NCBI GenBank assembly: GCA_003153295.1
Contig: PLXY01000010.1
Location: 1-64,000, forward strand
Direction of reading: 5' to 3'
Source: Parachlamydiales bacterium
GTDB lineage: Bacteria > Chlamydiota > Chlamydiia > Chlamydiales > Rhabdochlamydiaceae
DNA: 64,000 nucleotides
Shown here: positions 43,988 through 53,558 of the stretch, piece after piece
Layout: every line of letters starts with the position of its first letter
How positions within the stretch are numbered: the stretch's first letter is position 1
Program-made: the position numbers and the translations under genes
Notes under the pieces: generated by a model
What the model saw: only the letters and a program-made list of their open reading frames with translations
Databases searched by the model: none
Told to the model about the DNA's origin: nothing

Positions 43988-45577
43988 TTATGAAGCTTTT
44001 GTAAGATTTTGCAATTTTCTTTTCTTAAATGCTGACCAGCTCATCTCCAAAATGATACTGATACAGATGATAAAGGTGGCAATCCCTAAAAGAAAAAATG
44101 CGTCATTCTGGGCTGTTGCATGGGACTGAGTCAGCACATTCGCACGGATGATGGAATCGGCAAGCTGAGGAGCCTCTGCCAGAGAAGCTCCGGTGTTGTG
44201 GATCAAATGAGATTGCACGTTACGCGCTACAGCTTGAAAAGCGGGAGAGGACGTATCGACTTGAGCCCCGAACATTTCATTGTGAAATTCTTGCCTTTCA
44301 GTCGTGATGACTTGTGCACTTAAAGATCCTAGCGTCCCTCCCATCTGACGGGCAAACGTGATGAAAATCGAGGCTGCGCCGCCGAGCGCCGGACCGATCT
44401 CGGACATGGCGTAGGCAGTTGCCGGCCCTAAAGCCAAGCCCACGCCGATCATGCGGAGGTTCCACATCCAAAGAAGCTGTCCATGGCTGCTATAAATGGT
44501 CACATTGGGATTGATCCAGCAGCTCAACGTGATTAAGGCCATCCCTGCCAATGCTAAAATCCTGATGTTAAAAAATTTTGTTAATAAAGCTGCGCAGGAG
44601 CTGACAACACCCAGAGTGATACCCATCGTGAGTAAAAAAAGTCCGATCGTATGTTTTTCATAATGGAGATCGTAATCGAGAAACATTACGGATAAAATCT
44701 GCGTCGTATACAAAGGCGCACCCACGAAAAAAATCGTGATGCAGCCGAGCAAAAAAGATCGAGTCTTAAAAAGAGAAAAAATAATCAGCGGATGGGGATT
44801 TTTAAGCTCGAGGGGGATCAAGATTAACAGACTTAATACGGCTAAAATAGAGCACGTAATAATAAAAGGAGATGTCCATCCTTGGGTATTCCAGTCAGCC
44901 TTAGCACTATTTAAAATGAGCAGAAGATTGGTAATAAAAAAAATGAAAGCGACGTATCCCCATGTATCGAATTTATGAGGACTGCCAGGCTCTGTTTCTT
45001 TATGCAAAAGCGCTGTTACCAGTAGCGAGGGCAGTCCGAGAAGAAAGCAGAGGAAAAAAGAAGATTGCCAAGAAATGTACTGAACAAAGTACCCGCCGAT
45101 TAAAAATCCCAAGACAGTCCCAATCCCAAATCCCAGTCCCACATAAAGCGCTAACGGAAGGGTCAATTTATCCTTGGGAAAAATTTGAGCAATGATGGCA
45201 ATGCTCAACGGGAAAAGAGCTCCTGCACCGGCGCCGGCGATAGCCCGGGAGATCAAAAGCGACCAGAAATCAAACGAAAGACTGTTGAGAAGAGATCCAA
45301 AAACAAAAACTCCGAGTCCCAGAAAAAAAATGATCTTATATCCATACCGTACGGCTAGATAAATACCCAATGGAAGAATGATGCCGAGCATCATGATGAA
45401 ACTGACAGAGATCCACCGCAGATCGTCATTGCTCATTTGGAGAGCGCCTTGAATAGTGGAATCAGCCACATATCCGGCTGTCGCAGAAATCACCCCGATG
45501 ACAGTCGCAAAAATAACGTTAGCTAAAATGAGCCAGGGAAGAAACCGAGAAGAAAAGGTTGGAGACCGCCAACTCAT
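43988..45577 (-). CDS. emrB: DHA2-family MFS transporter, EmrB-like
   Basis: The 529-residue protein has about fourteen membrane helices, as in the DHA2 family, and begins FLPWLILANVIFATVIG. RAIAGAGAGALFPLSIAII is in helix 4 and LGFGIGTVLGFLIGGYF resembles the antiporter motif C. It is the inner membrane pump of a tripartite system. It overlaps the emrA-like gene by 4 bp. Substrate not predictable. Confidence 0.88.
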   Translation of the reverse strand: MSWRSPTFSSRFLPWLILANVIFATVIGVISATAGYVADSTIQGALQMSNDDLRWISVSFIMMLGIILPLGIYLAVRYGYKIIFFLGLGVFVFGSLLNSLSFDFWSLLISRAIAGAGAGALFPLSIAIIAQIFPKDKLTLPLALYVGLGFGIGTVLGFLIGGYFVQYISWQSSFFLCFLLGLPSLLVTALLHKETEPGSPHKFDTWGYVAFIFFITNLLLILNSAKADWNTQGWTSPFIITCSILAVLSLLILIPLELKNPHPLIIFSLFKTRSFLLGCITIFFVGAPLYTTQILSVMFLDYDLHYEKHTIGLFLLTMGITLGVVSSCAALLTKFFNIRILALAGMALITLSCWINPNVTIYSSHGQLLWMWNLRMIGVGLALGPATAYAMSEIGPALGGAASIFITFARQMGGTLGSLSAQVITTERQEFHNEMFGAQVDTSSPAFQAVARNVQSHLIHNTGASLAEAPQLADSIIRANVLTQSHATAQNDAFFLLGIATFIICISIILEMSWSAFKKRKLQNLTKAS

Positions 45578-46476
45578 TCGGCGACCTTGATCTTGATTTC
45601 AGCTGACATGCCGGGGAATAAATAGAGCGAAGCGTCTTCTTGGGGACCTTGAGGTCCTTCGATGGTAATTTTGAGAGGAACACGCTGGGCGACTTTGGTA
45701 TAATTTCCTGTCGCATTGTCTTGCGGAATCAAAGAAAACTCAGAGGCTGCAGCCCCTTTGATGACAAAGATTTTTCCATGGAAAGTCTGACCGGGATATG
45801 CATCGACATGGATTTCAACAGGATCGCCGATTTTGACTTTTTCCATTTTAGTCTCTTCGAGATTGGCAAGGACCCAGATATCTTTTAAATCGTAGAGAGA
45901 AAACATCGCCTGACCTGCGCTCATCACATCCCCTTCATAGACCCATCTCTTGACGATTTTACCATCAATATGGGCCCAGACTTTCGTATGGGTTAAGATT
46001 GTCTCTATCACACCCAATTGAGTGATGGCATATTCTAGATCGGCCCGCGTCATCTCGAGTTTAGATTGGGCGATCGCAAAATTTTTCTGTGCGTGGTCGA
46101 GCTGCTGAGCAGAGGTGACTCCTTCTTGAAAACCTTTCATCGCCCTTTCGAAGTCATTGCGCACTTTTTCAAACTGAAATTCTTCAAGCATCACGGAGGC
46201 TCTTAAAGAAACAATCTTGGCCTCTGCTTCGATCTTTTGTGATCTAGAAATCGTGTCGTCCATATCTGCAATCAAATCGCCGGCTTTAACATAGTCTCCT
46301 TCATCGACATATAGCCTTGTGATACGGGCTGAAATATCGGAACTGACGGTGACCTTGTAACCATCGATCAAAGCGTCATTAGTCCCGACATAAGGACGGT
46401 AATAGACGGACCAAGCCACCACGATCGCTGCCAAGCAGATCACTCCGACGAGAATGTATAACGGGATTTTTTTCAT
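45574..46476 (-). CDS. emrA: HlyD/EmrA-type membrane fusion protein
   Basis: The 300-residue product has one N-terminal membrane helix (IPLYILVGVICLAAIVVAWSV), a biotinyl-lipoyl-like strand set (VSSDISARITRLYVDEGDYVKAGDLIADMDD), an alpha-helical hairpin and VWAHIDGKIVKRWVYEGD as the second lipoyl half. It bridges EmrB and TolC across the periplasm. Both ends overlap neighbours by 4 bp, so the three genes are tightly coupled. Confidence 0.9.
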   Translation of the reverse strand: MKKIPLYILVGVICLAAIVVAWSVYYRPYVGTNDALIDGYKVTVSSDISARITRLYVDEGDYVKAGDLIADMDDTISRSQKIEAEAKIVSLRASVMLEEFQFEKVRNDFERAMKGFQEGVTSAQQLDHAQKNFAIAQSKLEMTRADLEYAITQLGVIETILTHTKVWAHIDGKIVKRWVYEGDVMSAGQAMFSLYDLKDIWVLANLEETKMEKVKIGDPVEIHVDAYPGQTFHGKIFVIKGAAASEFSLIPQDNATGNYTKVAQRVPLKITIEGPQGPQEDASLYLFPGMSAEIKIKVAE

Positions 46477-47867
46477 TTTTCAGACCCTCTTTCATGGGTT
46501 TGTCCACTCGAGTGGAGCAATGCATAATAGGATGACAATAGGTCAAAACGGCCTTCATCTTGTGCGGTTTTAGCCCGGATCAAGCCATCGACAGAAATCA
46601 GGTAGTCATAAATCGTTGTAAACCCAATATCGAGCTGACTTTTGGCCTGTTCTAAAGTCTGCTGAGCCAATTTATAATTAGCCGTCGAGGTCAGATATTG
46701 GGCCATGGCCTTTTGCATACTGTAGAGTTGCTTTCTCACTTCTGTATGGGCTGATTGAACTACTTTTTTTGCCGTGAATTTAACAGATCTGGCTTCAGCT
46801 TGGGCTCTTTTTAGCCTCCGCTCGCGACCTGTCCCGTCAAAAATCGTCCAGTTCACAGAAAAACCTACAGCCCACTGGAAAACTTGGTTATTAAATTGAG
46901 TCGAAGGTTGATATAAAAACGGCGTGGGCGCGCCTCCGTAATTTCCTAGCAGAGAAACTGTCGGCCAGTATTCACCTCGCTTCAGTTTGACAGTTTCCTC
47001 AGCTAATCGGACATTCGTTTGACTGAGCAGCACATCGGGTCGATGATCGTCAGAATAGTGGGCCCATTTGGAGAATTCATCCTTCGAAAAAATCTTGTCC
47101 ATGATTCGGCTTTGCATGGTGACAAACTGACTTTTCAAGATGCACTCTTCTTGGAAGATCGCATCGGCGGTCTTGATTTTTTCGGCCAGTTCGGGAATTT
47201 GCATCACGTCGATATCTTCCTGACTGAATGTCAGTGGAGAATCGATTGGATCATACCCTAAGGTCCTAGAAAGTTCATCTTCATGAGTCTTGAGCATTTG
47301 GACTGTTTTATAGTAGTTATCGGTCACATTAGCGACGGCAACCCGCGCTTGATTGACGTTGTACGCGGTTGCCTCACCGATATTATATTTCCCCTGCATC
47401 CTATCGGCCAAATAGTTCAACAGATCGATATGCTCTTGAGCTGTCTTTACTTTTTTATGATCGAGCGCTACTTGGAAATACAATGTACGGGTTTGATAAA
47501 GCACATCATTTTTAGCTGCTGCTAAGAGTCTTCTGAACTGATCGATCAAAATGGAAGAAATGCCGATTTGATAATAGAGCTGAGTAGAGAAAAGCGTCTG
47601 AGTTAGAGAGAGCTCGGTTAAAAAAGCCGAAGGTTTCGTGAGTCCGAGAAATACGATGGGCTCTTGAGTTTTATATCCTTGAGAGACGATGGAGACCTGT
47701 GGAAGCCATTTGGAAATAGCATCCAAACGGCCTTGCCGGGCCATTTCTATCAGCTGCTCAGACGCCTGCACCTGCGGATTATTGGCCAAGGCGATCTCTT
47801 CAGCTTCTTTCAGCGTCAACGCTTCAAGTCCACCCATGGCGATAGCACAAAGCAAAATCCATCTCAT
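46473..47867 (-). CDS. tolC: TolC-family outer membrane efflux protein
   Basis: The 464-residue protein has a signal peptide (MRWILLCAIAMGGLEA), LTLKEAEEIALANNPQVQA at the start of the mature part (OEP family signature), and two long helical repeats such as RLAEETVKLKRGEYWPTVSLLG and LAQQTLEQAKSQLDIGFTTIYDYLIS. It forms the outer membrane channel of the pump. First gene of the tolC-emrA-emrB operon. Confidence 0.9.
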   Translation of the reverse strand: MRWILLCAIAMGGLEALTLKEAEEIALANNPQVQASEQLIEMARQGRLDAISKWLPQVSIVSQGYKTQEPIVFLGLTKPSAFLTELSLTQTLFSTQLYYQIGISSILIDQFRRLLAAAKNDVLYQTRTLYFQVALDHKKVKTAQEHIDLLNYLADRMQGKYNIGEATAYNVNQARVAVANVTDNYYKTVQMLKTHEDELSRTLGYDPIDSPLTFSQEDIDVMQIPELAEKIKTADAIFQEECILKSQFVTMQSRIMDKIFSKDEFSKWAHYSDDHRPDVLLSQTNVRLAEETVKLKRGEYWPTVSLLGNYGGAPTPFLYQPSTQFNNQVFQWAVGFSVNWTIFDGTGRERRLKRAQAEARSVKFTAKKVVQSAHTEVRKQLYSMQKAMAQYLTSTANYKLAQQTLEQAKSQLDIGFTTIYDYLISVDGLIRAKTAQDEGRFDLLSSYYALLHSSGQTHERGSEK

Positions 47868-47968
47868 AATTCTATCTATAATGTAAAAAATTATTTTACA
47901 AAGAGAAATTAGCTCATCTGAAATAAATCAGCATAATTTATACTTAGATCACTATTTGGGAGATCGAC

Positions 47969-48442
47969 ATGACTTCAGTCACTTTTCGCATATTAGGTCA
48001 CAATATTCCTGTAAGCCAAAAAGAGCTAAACTTGTTCTTGAGTTCGACAAAGAAAGGTGCACGCTTCATGCAATATACTGCGATCGGATGCACTGTTATA
48101 GGGTTAATAGGGTTGGTAATTTCGAACAGCCGGAGTCCTCTTAGGCTTGGACTTCCTTCACCCCTCTTAAATTATTTAGACGATAAACTTCGCGATATCT
48201 GTAATATAGAAAACTCTAGAATGGGACAGATTGCAGATGGAACTCTTAGGAAGATTCGAGATGTGCGTAATGGGTTTATTACCACTTTTTGCAATCCAGA
48301 GAACCCCATTGGAGAATTATATCTGCTTTTTTTCATTGGAGGTGTAGGAGTAACTATTTCTACTACAGGTTATCTTTATGGCTTGCCAAAGCTACATCAA
48401 ATATTGACTCAAGCACTGGAAGTTAAAGCATCCAGAAGTTGA
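47969..48442 (+). CDS. Hypothetical membrane protein, 157 aa
   Basis: GGGAGA precedes the ATG. Two hydrophobic segments are present at about 38-54 (AIGCTVIGLIGLVIS) and 118-140 (LYLLFFIGGVGVTISTTGYLYG). The N-terminus (TSVTFRILGHNIPVSQKEL) is polar and has no signal peptide. No family recognised; it may be a lineage-specific membrane protein. Divergent from the tolC gene and convergent with the next glycosyltransferase. Confidence 0.6.
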   Translation: MTSVTFRILGHNIPVSQKELNLFLSSTKKGARFMQYTAIGCTVIGLIGLVISNSRSPLRLGLPSPLLNYLDDKLRDICNIENSRMGQIADGTLRKIRDVRNGFITTFCNPENPIGELYLLFFIGGVGVTISTTGYLYGLPKLHQILTQALEVKASRS

Positions 48443-48453
48443 CGTATAATTTT

Positions 48454-49161
48454 TCAGATGGCATGGAAACATTGACGGCGGATGACGTCTTTACCCCATT
48501 TGCCAGCCCAGTGAAGAATGATCGCTTCAAAGTTAATTCCTTCGCGGATCACCCAATTATATTTGCTGGGCAATTCAGCCACTTCAATATTCTCACTGTT
48601 GATGATAAAAGTGAGGGCATCTTGATCACCGAGAAACCGGTCGTTATGACGGTGGCAAAGATCTGTCCAGCGCTCTAGAAGAGGAGAACTTCGGTGGTAG
48701 GCGATGACTCCTGAGTTATAAATGTCTTCTTCGGTCAAGCAATTATTTTCAAGAGCAAGCGCCATTTTGGAATGGCTATGTATTTTGTTGAATAAAGGAG
48801 TTAAAGGGCCTGTGATCTCGCAATCGAGATCGACCCAAATGGTTTCATCAAAAGGAGTTTGTTGAAGAGCAAACGGTTTATAGAACCATTTTTCTCTTCC
48901 TTGCCAGAGTTCTTTACCATAGGCTTTTTCCCATTCTTCGATGAGCTCTGAAGAAATGAGCGTTTTAGGAAACACAAAATTTTTCGGCGCATCTAATGCA
49001 ATCCAATGCCCTTTGCTTTGACACCATTTTTTCGCTTCAGCAGACATGCCAAAGTCGATAAAAGCGACGGGATAGCAGTTATGAAGGCTGTAATGAGCCC
49101 ACCACCATTCGAGCATCCACTCTTGATTCTGATCGCAGCCGATAACAATCCCTTTAGTCAT
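48454..49161 (-). CDS. Putative glycosyltransferase with DXD motif, 235 aa
   Basis: IVIGCDQNQEWMLEWWWAHY opens the GT-A fold and ETIWVDLDCEITGPL holds the DLD metal-binding motif. YNSGVIAYHRSSPLLERW and GDQDALTFI match the usual third conserved block of GT8-like enzymes. It is the downstream partner of a secreted thioredoxin-like gene (4-bp overlap). The acceptor is unknown. Confidence 0.7.
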   Translation of the reverse strand: MTKGIVIGCDQNQEWMLEWWWAHYSLHNCYPVAFIDFGMSAEAKKWCQSKGHWIALDAPKNFVFPKTLISSELIEEWEKAYGKELWQGREKWFYKPFALQQTPFDETIWVDLDCEITGPLTPLFNKIHSHSKMALALENNCLTEEDIYNSGVIAYHRSSPLLERWTDLCHRHNDRFLGDQDALTFIINSENIEVAELPSKYNWVIREGINFEAIILHWAGKWGKDVIRRQCFHAI

Positions 49162-49973
49162 GGGTCTCCGAGATGAGAGATCATCTGTCTTAGTTCTTGA
49201 GGGGCATCAATAGCGGCTTTTTCGGCATGGCGCCTAGCTTTTTCGATCATATTTTTATCTTTATAAAACTCCGCTAAAATCAGATGGCATCTCCAACGGT
49301 TCTCTGGATCTTCATCTCCATAACGACGTAGATACTTTGTCAGCGGCTTGGCTGTAGCGTTAATTTCTTCCATCTTTTCGATCTTACCTTGAAAAGTGAG
49401 AAGAGCCAGTTGCCATTCGATGGCAGAAGAATTAGGCTTCCGTGCACGGATCTCTGCTTTAATTTTTTGAGCTTGCCGATGTTGGGTTTTGCATACCTTT
49501 GCATATTTTTCGAGCAGGAAATCGGTGCCAGTGTCTTGGGCAATGCCGGCTTGCAAAATCTTGTCTTCACAAGTTTTCATATTGAGAACTTGGCATTTTC
49601 GATAGAATTGGAGCAGCTGGCTTACAGTCAAGTTGTTGATATTTTGACAATAGTTATGGATGGATAACATCTCCTTAAAAAGGGAGACATATTTTTCTGC
49701 GGGAATGACTAAAAAACCCAACCGCCCGATCTCTTGTCCCTGAGACGAATACAAAATAAATAAGGGAGTTTCTGGCTCGTTCTGAGAGGCCGCTTGTTCT
49801 TCTTTTTTAATCTCCGCAGAGGCCAAAAGGGTTTGGAAAGAGGAAGATTCCCAGACTTGGGCTCTAAGCTCTTTCGACCAAGGACAGCTATCGCCTCCAA
49901 AAATTCCTACTACTTTCGGCTCGCTCCAAACAAGGCTCATACCAGAAAGGATGAAAAGGATTAGCTTTTTCAT
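49158..49973 (-). CDS. Secreted thioredoxin-like protein with helical C-terminus
   Basis: The ATG at 49973 gives a signal peptide (KKLILFILSGMSLVWSEP) followed by VVGIFGGDSCPWSKEL, the thioredoxin-fold active-site position with CPWS instead of CxxC, then PLFILYSSQGQEIGRLGF. The C-terminal half is helical and TPR-like (AEFYKDKNMIEKARRHAEKAA). Only one Cys stands at the active site, so classical disulfide exchange is unlikely. About 271 residues, periplasmic or exported. Confidence 0.7.
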   Translation of the reverse strand: MKKLILFILSGMSLVWSEPKVVGIFGGDSCPWSKELRAQVWESSSFQTLLASAEIKKEEQAASQNEPETPLFILYSSQGQEIGRLGFLVIPAEKYVSLFKEMLSIHNYCQNINNLTVSQLLQFYRKCQVLNMKTCEDKILQAGIAQDTGTDFLLEKYAKVCKTQHRQAQKIKAEIRARKPNSSAIEWQLALLTFQGKIEKMEEINATAKPLTKYLRRYGDEDPENRWRCHLILAEFYKDKNMIEKARRHAEKAAIDAPQELRQMISHLGDP

Positions 49974-50008
49974 GTATACTCTCACTGTATAAAATTAAGC
50001 TATAAGAG

Positions 50009-50488
50009 ATGATTTACTTTCCTCCAACAATTATTTTACGCCATAGGCGAGAAAATTTAAAAAAGTGTTCGCTTCGAGGGCTGGAACAGCGAGATGATAT
50101 GATTTTTTTGACCTATCCCACATCTCCATTACCAGCCTTAAAGGGATACTGTGTTTTGACCCTCGATGCGCCCCCCCTTACACTAGATGATGCTTCTCTC
50201 GGTCTATTTTTGATCGACGGGACCTGGCGGTATGCAGAAAAAATGGCCAAAAGCCTCCCTTCCCCCGCTCCTTTTACATGCCGAAGCCTGCCCGCTCATT
50301 TCCGAACAGCCTATCCCCGCCGGCAGCTGGACTGTCCTAAACCTGAACGAGGCCTCGCATCGGTCGAGGCCCTCTACCTGGCCTACTCTATTTTAGGCCG
50401 CAGTACAGAAGGAATCCTGGACCATTATCATTGGAAAGAGTTATTTATAAAAAATCACACCCTTCCACTAAACAGCCACCTAAGATAA
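50009..50488 (+). CDS. DTW-domain protein (Tsr3/TapT-like aminocarboxypropyltransferase superfamily)
   Basis: The 159-residue product contains LGLFLIDGTWRYAEKMAK, the D-x-TW signature, followed by CRSLPAHFRTAYPRRQ and ERGLASVEALYLAYSILG, the S-V-E-A block of the family. The family transfers an acp group from SAM to tRNA or rRNA uridine. The N-terminal Cys motif of some members is absent. It overlaps no gene firmly; pcnB starts 20 bp later. Confidence 0.65.
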   Translation: MIYFPPTIILRHRRENLKKCSLRGLEQRDDMIFLTYPTSPLPALKGYCVLTLDAPPLTLDDASLGLFLIDGTWRYAEKMAKSLPSPAPFTCRSLPAHFRTAYPRRQLDCPKPERGLASVEALYLAYSILGRSTEGILDHYHWKELFIKNHTLPLNSHLR

Positions 50489-50508
50489 GATGTTTTGAAC
50501 CAATTTTT

Positions 50509-51732
50509 ATGAACCCGACCATATACGTACTAGACGACCACCAGATTCCCCTTTCCGCAGTAGATGCTGATGCCTTGCGCGTTGTCAACAATCTCCAAAA
50601 AGCCGGCCATGTCGCTTTTATCGTGGGCGGAGGCGTTCGCGACCTGTTGCTTCAGCAAAGACCAAAAGATTATGATATTTCAACTTCTGCCAAACCTGAA
50701 GAGATCAAAGATCTTTTCCGGAGCCAATGCTTACTGATCGGGCGCCGTTTTCGGCTAGCTCATATCCGCTGCGGAAGAAAAATTCTTGAAGTTTCCACCT
50801 TTAGATCCGGAGACAATGAAAGCGATCAATTGATCGTGCGAGATAACGAATGGGGCTCGCCTGAACAAGACGTCATGCGCAGAGATTTCACGATTAATGG
50901 GCTTTTCTACGATCCTGCGACTCAAACAATTATCGACTATGTGGGCGGCTATCCCGACCTGCAAAAAAAATATCTCCGCACGATTGGACAGCCGTTCTTG
51001 CGCTTCAAACAAGACCCTGTGAGAATGATCCGCCTCATCAAGTTCCAAGCCCGTTTTGGATTTGAAATCGATCCGGATGCCAAAGTCGCCTTGGCTGAAT
51101 GCCGTCTTGAGATCATGAAAAGCTCTCAGGCCCGTATCTTCGAAGAACTCCTCCGAATGCTCGAATCCGGAGCTGCACAATCTTTCATGAAGCTGATGAA
51201 CGAAACAGGCTTTTTAGAACACTTAATGCCTGCTTTTTCAGACTTTTTAGAAACTCCGGAAGGAGTCGATGTTTTTTCATTCCTTCAAGAAATCGACGTT
51301 CGGACCCGAAAGACTTCCTTAGACCGCGGACTCCTCTTAAGTTGTCTCGTCTTTCCGTTTTTACAAAAACATCTCCAAACTCATTTCATCGATCGCGGTA
51401 GAATTCCTCATTTAGGTGAAATCCAGCAAGAGACGCATGATGTTATTTCGATTCTTTTCCAGCCCTTCTTTCTCCTGCCCCGCAAACTGCGCATGAAGAT
51501 CACCTCGATCCTTACCTCTCAATACCGGATGACGCCCTATGAAAAGCGCGCAAGTAAAAGACCGCGCATCCCTCGCGATCCCGACTTTCCCTTAGCCCTT
51601 GAGTTTCTCGATCTCCGGGTTTGTTTAGAACCGGCGTTGAAAAACATCTGGGAAATGTGGCAAGACGTCTATTTGCACCCTGCACGTAAACGGAACCATC
51701 CTCCTAGAAAACACCATCCTCACCATGCTTAA
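50509..51732 (+). CDS. pcnB: Poly(A) polymerase / class II CCA-type nucleotidyltransferase
   Basis: The ATG at 50509 yields 407 residues with AFIVGGGVRDLLL and DYDIST, the nucleotidyltransferase core and DxD metal pair. MRRDFTINGLFYDP and a basic C-terminus (ARKRNHPPRKHHPHH) follow. It polyadenylates RNA for decay; the Arg/His tail resembles bacterial PAP I. Upstream frame is open but lacks homology. The next gene overlaps by 8 bp. pcnB adjacent to lpxB matches Chlamydia. Confidence 0.9.
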   Translation: MNPTIYVLDDHQIPLSAVDADALRVVNNLQKAGHVAFIVGGGVRDLLLQQRPKDYDISTSAKPEEIKDLFRSQCLLIGRRFRLAHIRCGRKILEVSTFRSGDNESDQLIVRDNEWGSPEQDVMRRDFTINGLFYDPATQTIIDYVGGYPDLQKKYLRTIGQPFLRFKQDPVRMIRLIKFQARFGFEIDPDAKVALAECRLEIMKSSQARIFEELLRMLESGAAQSFMKLMNETGFLEHLMPAFSDFLETPEGVDVFSFLQEIDVRTRKTSLDRGLLLSCLVFPFLQKHLQTHFIDRGRIPHLGEIQQETHDVISILFQPFFLLPRKLRMKITSILTSQYRMTPYEKRASKRPRIPRDPDFPLALEFLDLRVCLEPALKNIWEMWQDVYLHPARKRNHPPRKHHPHHA

Positions 51733-52450
51733 GACCGAATTCCTTGGACCTCCTTTAGACGCAGGACCTCTTCCTGCCGTTTTTTACTTCGCTCTTTCAG
51801 CCCATGACTCTCTCCATCTTCACCCTTACAACCAACCCGCTGTCTTTTTAAGCTCTCCAAATTTGAGAATCTTTTCCGTCACACTGCCAGGCCATGACGT
51901 GCTGCCACCTACAGAAGCGCTCCGTGTGTGGGCTGATGAGATTCATCAAGGACGGGATGTCATCCAAACTTTCGTCCAAGAAGTTGCAACTTATATTCAT
52001 CATTTGATCGGACAGCATGTGATCAACCCTCAGAAAATAGCCCTAATGGGCCTTTCACGGGGAGCTTTTATCGCTGCCCATGCCGTCGCTCTTCTTCCTG
52101 AAATTTCTTGCCTGCTCGGATTTGCGCCATTAACCCGTTTAGAGAATGTCAAAGAATTTCAAGACCTTAATGTGCAGCGATGGGATCTTTCCCATCTCGC
52201 CGATAAACTCTATAATCGGACCGTCCGTTTCTATATCGGCAATCGCGATAAACGAGTAGGGACTGAAAGTTGTTTCCACTTTATCTCTAAACTTGCTGAA
52301 ACAGCTTTTGAGCATCGGATTAGCTCTTCTCCGATTGAATTGATCATAGGACCCTCTATGGGTCATAAAGGGCATGGCACATCCCCGGAAGTTTTCCGGC
52401 AGGGAACCTCATGGCTTGCAAAAAAACTCTTGGGAGATGAGCATGATTGA
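51725..52450 (+). CDS. Alpha/beta hydrolase, 241 aa
   Basis: The serine hydrolase elbow GLSRG (Ser111) is followed by IGNRDKRVG, probably holding the acid, and SMGHKGHGTS with the catalytic His. A short N-terminal strand set is present and no signal peptide. It lies between pcnB and lpxB with overlaps of 8 bp at each end, so it is co-transcribed. Substrate is unknown; it resembles the prolyl oligopeptidase or dienelactone hydrolase group. Confidence 0.75.
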   Translation: MLKTEFLGPPLDAGPLPAVFYFALSAHDSLHLHPYNQPAVFLSSPNLRIFSVTLPGHDVLPPTEALRVWADEIHQGRDVIQTFVQEVATYIHHLIGQHVINPQKIALMGLSRGAFIAAHAVALLPEISCLLGFAPLTRLENVKEFQDLNVQRWDLSHLADKLYNRTVRFYIGNRDKRVGTESCFHFISKLAETAFEHRISSSPIELIIGPSMGHKGHGTSPEVFRQGTSWLAKKLLGDEHD

Positions 52451-53552
52451 TCTTTTTATCATTGCCGGCGAAGCCAGCGGAGACCAGCTAGGTGAAGGCC
52501 TCCTCCAATCCCTCTATGAACAAAATCCTAAACTGCAAATCCAAGGCATTGGTGGGCCTAAAATGCGCGCCGTCGGGATGGAAATTATCTTTCCTATGGA
52601 AGAGCTTCAAGTGATGGGATTTATCGATGTCCTTTTCGCTTTTCCAAAACTGATCAAATACTTTTACAAGACCGTGAATGCGATTTTAAAAGCCCAGCCT
52701 AAAGTCGTCGTGACCATCGACTATCCCGGATTCAACCTCAGACTTGCCAGGACCTTACGAAAAAAAGGCTTTAAGGGGAAAATTTGCCACTATGTCTGTC
52801 CCTCCGTCTGGGCATGGGGTAAAAAACGGATCCATCTAATGGCAGAAAACCTCGATCTCCTACTCTCCATCTTGCCTTTTGAAAAACAGCTTTTTGCCGC
52901 AACTTCGCTGAAGGTCGAATACATCGGCCATCCGCTCATGCAAAAACTGACACCCCAAGAAAAACCCGAAGGAGAGCTCATCGCTTTTTTTCCTGGCAGC
53001 CGCACGAAAGAGATCGAAAGAAACTTTCCTTATTTTATTCGTCTGATCAAAACCTTGCAGCGCGATTATCCCCATTACCGCTACGCGGTTTCGGTCTCCC
53101 AAGAAAAATACCGTCCTCTTCTTAAAAAGATGGCGCCTGACCTTTTATTCCTGACACCTGCAGAGCTGAAAAAACTCAAACCTTTTCTCGCCGTGGCCAA
53201 GTCCGGAACCATTACGCTAGAGCTTGCCCTGCAAGAAATCCCGACAGTGGCCACCTATGCGATTTCGACTTTAGATGTCTTTTTAGCAAAACATATTTTC
53301 AAAGTTTCTCTGCCGTATTATGCTCTCCCTAATCTCATTGCCGGAAAAACGGTCTTTCCCGAATTGATCGGACCTGCGCTCTCCGATGAAAGACTTTTGC
53401 AGGAAGTAAAAAATTTAATAACTAATCCAGCCGTTTGGAACCAGTGCAAGACCGAGTGCCGATCTGTTCGGACCCTTTTAGAAGCCCCGATAGAGGCAAA
53501 AAGTGCGAATCAAAGGTCTGCGCAATTGATCTTATCTCTCCTAAAAGGTTAA
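52443..53552 (+). CDS. lpxB: Lipid-A-disaccharide synthase
   Basis: The ATG at 52443 with GGGAGA upstream gives 369 residues. FIIAGEASGDQLG near residue 4-16 is the family signature, with IDYPGFNLRLARTL, YVCPSVWAWGKKRI and AKSGTITLELAL further on. The enzyme joins UDP-2,3-diacyl-glucosamine and lipid X for lipid A. Its start overlaps the hydrolase gene by 8 bp. It continues the envelope-lipid theme of this operon. Confidence 0.95.
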   Translation: MIDLFIIAGEASGDQLGEGLLQSLYEQNPKLQIQGIGGPKMRAVGMEIIFPMEELQVMGFIDVLFAFPKLIKYFYKTVNAILKAQPKVVVTIDYPGFNLRLARTLRKKGFKGKICHYVCPSVWAWGKKRIHLMAENLDLLLSILPFEKQLFAATSLKVEYIGHPLMQKLTPQEKPEGELIAFFPGSRTKEIERNFPYFIRLIKTLQRDYPHYRYAVSVSQEKYRPLLKKMAPDLLFLTPAELKKLKPFLAVAKSGTITLELALQEIPTVATYAISTLDVFLAKHIFKVSLPYYALPNLIAGKTVFPELIGPALSDERLLQEVKNLITNPAVWNQCKTECRSVRTLLEAPIEAKSANQRSAQLILSLLKG

Positions 53553-53558
53553 AATCGT

